Assembly (NCBI GenBank): GCA_018350325.1
Contig: JAEVLN010000015.1
Location: 1,446,008 to 1,510,007, forward strand
Source: Globodera rostochiensis
Lineage: Eukaryota; Nematoda; Chromadorea; Rhabditida; Heteroderidae
Direction: 5' to 3'
DNA length: 64,000 bases
In this document: piece by piece, positions 1 through 9,469 of the stretch
Position numbering within the stretch: the stretch's first letter is position 1
Layout: each line of letters opens with the position of its first letter
Made by a program: the position numbers and the translations under genes
The notes under the pieces: model-generated
Told to the model about the DNA's origin: nothing
The model's input: only the letters and a program-made list of their open reading frames with translations
Database searches by the model: none

Positions 1-75
1 TGTTGTAAATGTAAATTGTTCTTGATTCGATAAATATTACTGACATAAAATTTGGTAATGTAATCATTTGTTCAG

Positions 76-2104
76 TGTCGCCGTCCGCCAGACGACGAAT
101 TAGAGGAATTTATTGTTCGCGATTTTGAGAAGTTCAACATGATCAAAGTGAACACCAGCACCAATTTGCCACCGCATTCTTTCGCCTGCAATTTTCCATT
201 CACTGCAATTTGGCACGGAATTCGCAGCGATTTCGTTGACGTAAAATTCCATCGATTAATTTCCTATTTATTGAATTGTTTAGGTGAACATTCTCATCGA
301 CACCGACGGCTTGCCAGTGGAAGACCGGCATTTTCTAATGCTTTGGTATTCTAATTAACTTTTTTTTCTTAATTACAAGTATTTGTACTTTATGAAACTT
401 CAGGTGTGAACTGATGTTCCATTCGCCTGCCGTCGTGGACGGCAAGGAGTTAAGTTGCGGGAAGCTGGCCAAGTTGTCCACTCGGGACTTGGTTTCGAAC
501 TCGGCGTCCGTTGGGGTTTTCGGAGTCTACGACCGCTTCTTGTCTTTGCGTCTGAGAGCCGATTCGGAGAAAGTTGGAAATCTTTCAAAGTGGGCGAACA
601 TTTACCTGAAAGGTTAATTTTTGTATATAAATAATTGCCACAAGGTTATGAAAGTTGGTTAATTTGAGAATTCTTTTATTCCATCTATTTTAATTATAAC
701 AAATTTAGGAATCAAATTTTATCCGGATCGGGTGGCAATTTGTGCAAGGAATTTGGCCAATAATGCGGCGGACAGCAAACGGGACGGGAACAGTATATGC
801 CATTTCCTCAACACAAATTCGACATATTCAACAGGTATAAAAATGAATGCCCGGTGTGTGAAATTCATATGGAAAATGAAATTTTTGCATTTTGTTTGTT
901 TTAGATTCCAATACGCGGTTCTACAGCTATTTGGGGCTGGAGAAGTTCCATAAGGCGGTGGCCAAAGCTGTCGCGGACGGCAAAAGTGATGCGGTGCTAG
1001 CTCGACTGGAAGCAGTTCGGCAGAAAGTGCTCGACAGTCCGCTCAATGTACACTTTTCCGGAGATATGAGTCACATTCAACGCAAAGGATCGTCGGCGGA
1101 TGTCGCAACGCAATGGGGATTCATCGGGCAGAAAAAACGCGCATTGTTACAAGTATTTATTGGGCGTGTGGAATATCGATTTAACTTTGATCACTAACTC
1201 AGTGCTCCGCCGACCACGGTGCCAGCATGGAACGCTATGGCAAAAGCAGTGCCATTGCGGTTGGCGGTTCCGAAAGTGCCTTTCTGTTTCAGACGACGCG
1301 GTTTGATGATGATTGGACTGGGAAGACTACGATGCAAACATTACTGCTTGGTAATTATTTTTTTCTGGCCTTTTGACACTAAAATATCACAAATTTAGCG
1401 CAGTACATGGTCCAGTCCGGAGGGCCACTTTGGTGTGCAGTCCGCGGTAACGGACTGGCTTATAGTGCGCAAATTTACCTGTTACCGGACGACAAGGCCC
1501 TGTCCATGGAACTTTACCGTTGCTCCCAACTGGGCCAGGCTTACGAAAAAATGCGGGACACAGTGGTAGGTATCGTTCAATTGACTAATTTGGGTCGAAT
1601 TGCTGTACAATTTTTTATTATTTCATTATCAAAAATAAATAAACAATGTATATAGATTTCCGTACTGGACGGTAAATTGGACGAAAATTTGCTGGAAGCG
1701 GCCAAAAGAAGCCTTGTCTGTGAACTGATTAGCGGCCAGAGCACGGTGAAATTGACTGCGATTTCGGCCATTCACGCAACCATGCGATCAGTGGGCAACG
1801 ACTTCACGCTGTATGTTGTGCTAGCAAAAAGTTTTGGGGCAAATTTGAGAATTACATTTGTCGGATCATGGACGGGGAGATGAACGGAAATCGGATCTTT
1901 AGCAAACTGTGCGAGCAAATTTGGCATGCAAAAGCGGCAGATGTGCTCACGAAAGGCGGCCCGGCACTTAGACGTCTGTTCGACCCGTCAAAGTCAGTCT
2001 GTTCTATTGCGCTGAATCCGTCGCGTCTAAAGGAGCTCAGAGAACACTTTCCGGAGACAAATATGGTTAGATTGGAGGATTTCCAAGTCAAGAATTTTAA
2101 GTAA
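76..2104 (+). CDS. M16-family metallopeptidase, C05D11.1-like (5' end outside window)
   Basis: About ten exons read in phase: 76-240, 284-345, 404-612, 709-834, one from about 904 to a donor near 1150, then exons near 1200-1350, 1399-1567, 1656-1810, and a last exon from about 1847 to TAA at 2102-2104. The piece seen is the middle and C-terminal part of the cytosolic M16 (insulinase/pitrilysin superfamily) protein typified by C. elegans C05D11.1. Supporting phrases include VNTSTNLPPHSF, ILIDTDGLPVED, QYMVQSGGPLWCAVRGNG and SAIHATMRSVGND. The N-terminal domain that would carry the HxxEH zinc motif lies to the left of the window, so activity cannot be judged here. Exon ends are by eye. The intron joining the last two exons is only 35 bp (GTTGTG...TTTGAG). 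Confidence 0.72.
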
Positions 2105-2697
2105 TCATTTTCAATGCTTTTCTTTTTGATTCTCTCACCTTGTTTTTTCCCATCTTTTTATCTATTTATTCTGTTGTTGTTCTTCAGATTTATTTATCGT
2201 TTTTATTATAAATTTTGAGTTGGCGCTAATCGGTTTGCCTGTTTTTGGTTATATAGAACCAACCCTATCCATCAGTTCTTTGTTTTAGCATGTCAGTTTG
2301 GTTTTGGGTTTGAGGTGGCATTTTATAATTACGGTTAATCAAATCATAGTTTGGTCGGTTGGTACCAAGGTGGCCATTAACCTGTTTTAGCAGGTTTTTC
2401 CTGTTTTTTGGGGTTTTTCCTGCTTTTTCACTTTGACCTGCTTGTCTGCTTTTTAGAATTCTTCCTGCTTTTTAAATTTTCTAGAAATTCTAGCTTAAAA
2501 ATGTCCAAATTTCTATATTCCTGCTTTTTGCATAGACCGGTCCTGCTTTTTCCTTCTTTTTCAACTGCAAATCCTACTTTTTGGTTTTGCCAATGGCCAC
2601 CCTGCTTGGTATAGTTTTACGTTAGTTCATTTGGGTTCGTCGGGTAACATGCAAAGTTTACCACTATTAAATTCAAAAATCATAATTTGTTTTTAGG
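2105..2697. other. Intergenic, T-rich
   Basis: No gene is visible between the M16 stop and the first recognisable exon of the ribosomal protein gene. The stretch from about 2390 to 2590 is built from loosely repeated CCTGCTTTTT units. A small 5' exon of the next gene could be hidden here, because its first clear exon at 2698 follows a splice acceptor and lacks an obvious initiating ATG. Confidence 0.5.
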
Positions 2698-5477
2698 AAT
2701 CCCACAACAGCCAATGACCAAAGTTCTCAACGGCATCAGAGCCCATCTCACGAAGAATATTGGAAGCCCCCGCCGGGAATGGTCAAAGCCCCGTGGTATC
2801 GTCGTAAAATCGCCGATCGGCCGAGTATAGTCGCCGAAGAAGCAATTGTAAAGAGTGGGTACGTTTGTTCCTCCCGTTTTGTTCCCGACCAGTTTGTTCC
2901 CGGCCGTTTTGTTCCCAAACCTTTTTCACGTATACATTTGTATTAGACAAATCCGGGCCATCATATGTGCTATTTTTTACTGTTGAGCATACTTTATACG
3001 ATATACTTGTGAAATTTTTGAGCTATTAACCAATTTTATTTTCATTCAAAATCCCTGGAAATCTTTGTTAAATAGAATTAAAAAGGGAGTCCAAAATATG
3101 GGGGAAATCAAAAATTGGGCATTAGAAGGTGTTAATTGACATTTTTTTAATGGAGTTTGCGTTAGGATAGGCGCGTTTGCGAAATTCTAGTTTCAGATAC
3201 AACTCTCCAACTATGATAGCTTATTACGGCTCGCTTCCCTCGCCACGCGCTTCGCGCGCTTGGAGCCTAAACCTAAGCGAGCCTAAGCTTAGGCCTAGCC
3301 TAGGGTGACCTTGGAAACAATAGGACTGAATTCGTTGTTTTGTAAACACACTAACCACATTTTAAAGAGAGCTAATACAATAATCAAACTTTAAATTCTT
3401 TTTCTCAAAAGTAAAGGTGTGATCCTTTAGGAGACTCATAAGCAGTAATTGCGTGATATTTGACGGTCCGGATTTGTCTGACGCAATGTATACGTGAAAA
3501 AGGTTTGAGAACAAAACGTCCCGGGAACAAAACGGCGGGAACAAAACGTCCCTTTCCCATTGTAAAACCTTTTTCAATTGAAATTTCTTGGAAAATATGG
3601 AAATAAACCAATTCTATCAGAGCCCCGCCGACGAGACTTTGGTTGGGTGGCGTTTGCAGGACTATTATGAGGTGCAAGAAACCGCGTTCTGCCTGGGCCA
3701 TTCTGCCCACTCCGAACTTCTTCAATGTGCTCGACTTTTACAAATATGCCACGAAGACACGGCTGGCCAATGCCGACGAGGCCGAGCAGGAGTTTGAAGA
3801 CTTTTACAAGGGACTCAGGTTGCCAACTGCCAGATTTGAGGTATTCGTTGGGTTTTTGTGGTTGCAAAATCGACCGTATTTTGCCATGCTGGGGAGTATT
3901 TGTCACTTTTCATGGAATTTTATGAATAGAGACTAAATCGATTGGGCCGGAATCAACCAGAAACATTTTACTTTCCGTTTCTTTTGCAGAAAAGTGTCGT
4001 CGAAAGTTTGGCGTTGCACTTGGAACGGGAGGAAATGGCCAAAAGGGAAAATCACCCCGAGACGGAAAGGGCCGAAAATCGGGCCAAATTCCTTCGGTCG
4101 CTCGTTGACGACGCCCAACTGACGATGGCGCATGGCAATTCCAAAATTGCCGACTATCGCGTGAGTCAATATTTGGTCATTTACGCGCTTAAAATTCGAA
4201 GGTTTCGCACTGCGACCGTTGCGAATCTTTTTGGGTGAGGGCCGGCTTCCTCTCTCTGTACGAGGATTTGCCCGTTTGGGAAAAGGAGGAAGAGGTGCCG
4301 CAAATTCGCAAGACGAAGTTCACCGGCGATGACAGGTCCCAAGTCCGGCAAAACAAAATTATGCAAACATTCGGAAACCAATTTTGGGACATTGCCGCCT
4401 AATGAATCTTTTTTTTGATAAGATCACAAACTTTCGGGGCTAATAAAAACGGGCATTTTATAACAAATTTAGACGGCGTCTTGGTGAACTTGCCTTTACA
4501 ATGCGCGACAAGCACATTGTGCAGGTGCGGGCGAATAATCCCATGAAAAAGGTAATAAAAAGAAAGTGCTTTAGGAGTGAGAATGACTTCCAAATGTTTA
4601 GCTTTTTGACTGGAATGAGCGTGCCAAACTCGAGGCACCTACCTCTTTTCCCGCCGTCTGTCGATGTTGCGAATGAAGTGCTCCTGTCGCCTTTGATGTT
4701 CAATCTTTTATCAGACAAAAATCCGCTTTGGCAGTGTCCCGGCTATGAATATGACTCGGGTAAGTCCCATTTTTCATCGTTGTTTACTCGAAATAACGCC
4801 TGTTAACTCCTTAAAATTAATTAATAAAGGCGAAACACATAAATTTGGTCGATTGGCCGTCAAGGCCATCACTTCATTGATCAAACGTTTGGACGAGCAT
4901 TGGCGTTGCGACTCGGAAATTGAGCGACGGGAAGTGTTGGAGGAATGTTTGGCCGCAACGGCGGTCGCTTCTCTCTTCAATTGGCTGAATGGCCAAGCGC
5001 ACTGTCTCGGTCAGTCAATGGCCAAGTGCGTGCCTTTTAGGGCAAAATAGTCGAATATTTAAATGGTTCTTAAATTATTTAAGTTTAGGCCACACTCAGT
5101 ACACGGAGATTCTTAGCCCGCTGAGTTCGCAATTGGTCCTTTCGGACGGCTCGCAGATGTTTTACTTCGCTCTCGGCCAACTTAATACCATAGCAATTAA
5201 CATCGATGTTGAAGGTGGGCAGGGTACGATAGTCTTTTTGAAACTCGAATTCTTAGGCTTCAATAATCAGCGGTCCAATTACTGTTGTGTCAGTGGGCCT
5301 TTCAAACTGTATGACGAATTCGATCAGGGGACGGTCGGTTTTTCTCGAGCATATTCCACAATTTTTTTTGTTTAATTACAGAAAAATTTTCAATACATCG
5401 ACCCTTCGGACGGCCTTTTAAAAGATGGGCTGAATCCTTTCGTATTGGAACGGATTCTCCAAATGTGTGTCGTCTAA
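2698..5477 (+). CDS. mrps-30: Mitochondrial ribosomal protein S30 (mL65, PDCD9)
   Basis: Component of the mitochondrial large ribosomal subunit, known as MRPS30, mL65 or PDCD9. The reading frame passes through exons at about 2698-2858, 3660-3840, 3990-4160, 4209-4402 and onward to TAA at 5475-5477. Family signatures are HCDRCESFWVRAGF, VPQIRKTKFTGDDR, NSRHLPLFP, ATAVASLFNWLNGQAH and LGQLNTIAINID, which match human PDCD9 blocks such as ASLFAWTGAQA and YQLNTLAL. The 5' end is uncertain: the exon at 2698 begins after an acceptor, so the start codon is upstream or is the internal ATG at about 2778. The second exon joins in the correct phase only after removing an 801-bp intron that is mostly a transposable element. 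Confidence 0.85.
2857..3553. mobile_element. Foldback/MITE with ~95-bp terminal inverted repeats in the mrps-30 intron
   Basis: The left end (about 2857-2955) and right end (about 3463-3553) are reverse complements over roughly 95 bp. Each holds several copies of a GTTTTGTTCCC unit followed by a shared AAACCTTTTTCACGTATAC block and then GACAAATCCGG. No transposase frame is visible inside, so it is non-autonomous. The 5' splice donor of the host intron (GG|GTACGT at 2857-2864) falls on the outer edge of the left repeat. Superfamily is not assignable because no clean target-site duplication was found. Confidence 0.75.
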
Positions 5478-5667
5478 AGCGTGTTGCTTCGTGGAAAGTT
5501 CTTTGGATTTCAATTCACCATTTGTTCAAATGTTTTATTTGTCGTTTGTCTCATAGAAAATTTGTCTTCCAAAATCCAGCTCTTTAGCCAAAGTTGTCCT
5601 AACACTGTCGATCAATATATTATTAAATTTTTAATCGAACATAAATTGGGTTTTATAAAAGCAAAAA

Positions 5668-6279
5668 ATGATGGCTGATGAAAGAAAAAGAGGAGGCGAC
5701 GCCGAGTTTTTGCGTATTATTGGGGCTGACGGTGCGTCAACAGTTAACAAGAAATGTATGTTATTCCGCTTTCTCGAAACCGTTTTTAAACAACCGAAGG
5801 AATTGACGAGTCGCTCTATTTTTTCTAAAATCGCGTTTAATCAAAACTCATCGGGTTTAGCGAAGTGGAAGGACGTACAATCGGATAGGAGCGAAAATGA
5901 ACGTAAAGAGAGGAGCCGAGCGGAAGAGTTCGTGCAGAAATACAAGCAAAGTTTGTTATTGCCATCGACTTTCGAAGGCGCGAAGGAATTGTTGAGAGAG
6001 TGGCGTGAGGTCATGCCGAACACAGTCAGAAAATGCGCAAAGTAGGGCAGGGTATTCACAAATGCTAATGACAAAATTACCTACTTTAGGTTCGGCTTAC
6101 TCTTTGGCGGAGCCATTGGCGTGGCAAATGCGTTAATTGGTCCCCGTTCTTTACGGGTGATGTCTTTCCGTTTCGTTCAGTCCGTTTTGGTTAGCGTCCT
6201 TATCGGAGTCAACTTCGGAGTTATGCTCGGCACTGTCACTGCACTGCAGACGAATTATTTGAACAGAAAAAACTTGTAG
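5668..6279 (+). CDS. Small predicted membrane protein, unrecognised
   Basis: Two exons, 5668-6041 and 6090-6279, split by a 48-bp GT-AG intron, give 187 residues. The first about 125 residues are charged and hydrophilic. The second exon encodes two glycine-rich hydrophobic stretches (FGLLFGGAIGVANALIG and VLVSVLIGVNFGVMLGTVTAL), which look like a helical hairpin in a membrane. I do not recognise the family. There are two adjacent ATGs at the start (5668 and 5671). It lies 190 bp after mrps-30 on the same strand, a spacing compatible with a nematode operon, which would fit an organelle membrane role, but that is inference. Confidence 0.6.
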
Positions 6280-6420
6280 AGATCAGCAGAGTGAAATGAT
6301 CAAGCGATCCCATTGCATTGAACACTTTTGTTTTGTTTTTATGTTTTGAGTTTATTTTGTTTTGATTTTGTGTGAAAAAAACGACACTTTTCAAAAAGCT
6401 TGTTCCGATTGGACCTGAAA

Positions 6421-7377
6421 TACCGTATATGCTCTTTTAATTCCACCGGCGACATTATTTTTCAACCTCCTCAGAAAGGGCGACATTATTAGAGATGGCG
6501 ACATTATTAGAGATAGCGACATTATTTTTCAATGTATTTGGCGATATGTTCATCTATCACGAAAATTCTTCACTTTTTCCTCACAATTTCCATATTTCAG
6601 CTGGCGAAAATTTTTTTCAGAAAAACCCCAAAAGGGGTCCTTTTGTTTTGCAAAATTTGTAGTTTTTGAACCAATTTTCTTAGCAAATTCCATCAAAAAA
6701 TACAAAAATTTGACCCCCCAAATTGATTTTGGAGAAAATTTTCTTCTGGAAAAATTCTTTAAGGAAAATCTATAAAAGCCAAAAATACAGCCCTAAAATC
6801 CAACTTTTTTTCGAAAAAATTCCTTAAGAAAAATGTAATAAACTCCAAAAATGCACCCCTAAAGATTGACTTTTTCAGATTTTCAAAAAAATGTACCCCT
6901 AAAAAAATCGACTTTTAGCCCTCCCCCGAAAAAATCCAACTTTTTTTCGAAAAAATTCCTTAAGAAAAATGCAATAAACTTCAAAAATGCACCCTAAAGA
7001 TTGCCTTTTTCAAATTTCAAAAAATGCACCCCTAAAATCCAACTTTTTTTCGAAAAAATTCCTTAAGAAAAATGCAATAAACTCCAAAAATGCACCCCCT
7101 AAAAATCGACTTTTAGCTCCTCCCCGAAAAAGTTACTGGGTACAAACTTGAAACACACTCATAGTTTTTCCCCGTTACATCTCATCAATTTTAGCCAGTG
7201 GAAGAGAAATGATAAATTTGGATTTGTAATTTGAAATGGGGGCGACATTATTAGAGGGGGTGACCAGCGACATTATTAGAGCGGGCGACATTATTTTTCA
7301 ACCTTCTCAGAAAGGGCGACATTATTAGAGATGGCGACATTATTAGAGAGGGTGGAATTAAAAGAGCATATACGGTA
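6421..7377. mobile_element. Tc1/mariner-like MITE with TA target duplication
   Basis: The ends are exact inverted repeats of about 25 bp (CCGTATATGCTCTTTTAATT... at 6423, and its reverse complement ending at 7375), flanked by TA on both sides. Subterminal regions carry repeated GCGACATTATTAGAGA/GCGACATTATTTTTCAACC modules on both ends. No transposase frame is visible. TA duplication plus termini starting CCGTAT is typical of Tc1/mariner-type non-autonomous elements. Confidence 0.75.
6793..7130. repeat. Internal tandem repeat of the MITE
   Basis: Roughly three diverged copies of a unit of about 110-150 bp containing ATCCAACTTTTTTTCGAAAA, then TTCCTTAAGAAAAATG, then CCAAAAATGCACCCCTAAA. They lie wholly inside the Tc-like element and have no coding potential. 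Confidence 0.65.
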
Positions 7378-8526
7378 ATCGCCCGAGCTGAAATTTTTAC
7401 CAGTTGTGGCGTTTGCATAAATATTAAGATTCAAAAAGGAAAAAAGGAAAGTGCTGAAGAAAATTTTTTTTTAGAAATTTTTTTCCAAAATCGGGGTGTA
7501 ACAAAAGTATAAAATCAAATTTTGTAAAGACTGAACTTTTTTTATAGGCATTTTGCCACGTGCTAACAAGTTAACAAAGCAATAACAGGGTCAGATCCTT
7601 GTGTTAAACCGAGATGAACTCACCACAAGAGAAATTGGACGAAGGTTGAATCGTTCAAAGGATGTTACCTCGAATTTTCTCAAAACCCTGACATCATAAA
7701 TGTTGTAATCGAAGACAACCCATTCTTTTAACGGATCCTGAGAATTACGGGAAGCGTAACAGTCCTGGGAAGCCAAAGAAACTGTGCGAGGGAACAAAGC
7801 GGCGGATGTTCGCGGATTTGAGCAACTCAACCTAAGGCTCATCTTGTGCAAAATGGGGGTAAATTCGGGAAAAAATTCCCCGAGGGCATGAAAATGTTTT
7901 GTGGGGGAAACCAGTGTGCCGGCCAGATAGCCAACAAAATTCTCTACAAAACCCAACAAACCGCTAAGCTCTGCGCCCCTTCTCCGAGGAGGGACGTCTT
8001 GTTGAATTTCGTGTGTTGAAAAAATGCCCATTTCCTTCAGTAAATCGCATGAAAATGGGGCTTTTTTTAACATGCGAAATTCAACAAGACGTCCCTCCTC
8101 GGAGAAGGGGCGCAGAGCTTAGCGGTTTGTTGGGTTTTGTAGAGAATTTTATTGGCTATCTGGCAGGCATACTCGTTTCCCCCACAAAACATTTTCATGC
8201 CCTCGGGGATTTCCCCGTAAATTTACCCCGTTTTCAGTGCATTTTGGGGTTTTCGGATCTCCAGAAGGAGGTGTTTGATCAAGTTGGTGCAATTATCTTT
8301 TTTGATCAGTCTTAAAAGTTATGCTTACATGAATTTTTTCGGAATTTTGAAATGCCTATAAAAAAAGTTCTAGTCTTTACAAAATTTGATTTTATACTTT
8401 TGTTACACCCCGATTTTGGAAAAAAATTTCTAAAAAAAAATTTTCTTCAGTTCTTTCCTTTTTTCCTTTTTGAATCTTAATATTTATGCAAACGCCACAA
8501 CTGGTAAAAATTTCAGCTCGGGCGAT
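7378..8526. mobile_element. 1.15-kb foldback element
   Basis: The outer arms (7378-7555 and 8350-8526) are long inverted repeats beginning ATCGCCCGAGCTGAAATTTT. The inner arms (about 7861-8031 and 8052-8219) are a second, nearly perfect inverted pair, so the element can fold almost completely on itself. Frames read out of the two inner arms on opposite strands give the same peptide (phrase RRRGAELSGLLGFVENF), which is expected from a palindrome and is not evidence for two genes. The Tc-like MITE abuts, and may have inserted into, its left outer arm. Confidence 0.7.
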
Positions 8527-8579
8527 TCAGTATAAGTGGGCAAAACGTCAAAAAATTGGGTGATTTTATACTTTTGTTT

Positions 8580-8700
8580 AGAGACCGGCCAGAAGGGTCG
8601 GTCGGTACTTTTCGGTAAAGTACCGAAAAAGTACCGGTACCGAAAAGTACCGAAAAAGTCCAAAAAGGTTCGGTCGGTACTTTTCGGTTTTCGGTACCAA
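8580..8700. repeat. GGTACTTTTCGG short palindromic repeats
   Basis: Several copies of TCGGTACTTTTCGG and its complement CCGAAAAGTACCGG are packed together, giving overlapping hairpins. No protein frame of interest. Confidence 0.6.
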
Positions 8701-8915
8701 AATTTTTTATAATTAATTTTCAACAAAAAATCGTTTATCTTGGAAATTTGGCTTTGTTATATTTACAATTGAGTATTGGGAGATTGCGGTCAAAAAAATC
8801 AGCATTTCGACCTGTTCCTGCTCTGTGGCAAGAAAGCTTAGGCCCCGAGACCGAGACCGACAAAAATTTTTCATCCCAAGCCTAACTCTTCGGCGAAAGT
8901 CGGAGAACTTAGAGT

Positions 8916-9110
8916 CAAAGGGCGATTCTGTAGAGAATTTAGTGTGCTATTGACCCCTTATGACGGTTTGCAGAAAATTTTTTCCAAGCCCTCAGGGATT
9001 TTTATCCAATGTGCCCCATTTTCAGTGCGTTTTGGGGTTTCCGGATCTCTATGAAGGAGGTGTCGGATCAAGTTAGTGCAGTTATCTTTTTTGATTAGTA
9101 TCCAAAGTTA
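8916..9110. repeat. Diverged copy of the foldback-element interior
   Basis: The segment resembles 8150-8315 (TGTAGAGAATTT, then CATTTTCAGTGC and TTTGGGGTTT, a GGATCT block, and TTATCTTTTTTGAT near the end). It is an older partial copy of the inner arm of the neighbouring foldback element. Confidence 0.5.
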
Positions 9111-9280
9111 TGTGACCGTACCGAAAAAAAAGTTGAATGCGTTAAATACCGAGAATATTTTTAAGGTTTTCAAAAAACGCATAAACTTTTTCCGCGCATA
9201 ACACTGGGTATGCATGCTTTTGGGTAGGTAATGTGAAAAGGAGGTTACCAATCAATAAAAGGCTATGAACTTATATATCA

Positions 9281-9320
9281 CTAGCGGTTTAGGTGCGCCT
9301 AACGGCGCACCAACCGCTAG
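9281..9320. repeat. 40-bp GC-rich hairpin
   Basis: CTAGCGGTT at 9281-9289 pairs with AACCGCTAG at 9312-9320, and GGTGCGCC at 9292-9299 pairs with GGCGCACC at 9304-9311. This leaves a TAAC loop and a two-base bulge. Flanks are AT-rich. Confidence 0.6.
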
Positions 9321-9469
9321 AAGTACGGATATATTATGCACAGATTTGATTGAAATACTTCAAAGCTTTTTATCCTTGGAATTTTCTTCTTTTGAAATTT
9401 TTCCATTTTTGGCACTTTTTCCTCTTGGCATTTTAACCTTTTGACATTTTCCAACTTTTAGCTTTACCC

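Noticed and set aside
3588..3659. Frame starting MENMEINQFYQSPADE as an mrps-30 exon
   Set aside because: Phase and family alignment place this stretch in the intron; the exon begins at 3660 after CAG.
7591..8315. Two ORFs encoding the same peptide on opposite strands as a gene pair
   Set aside because: They are the two arms of one palindrome in a foldback element; one sequence explains both.
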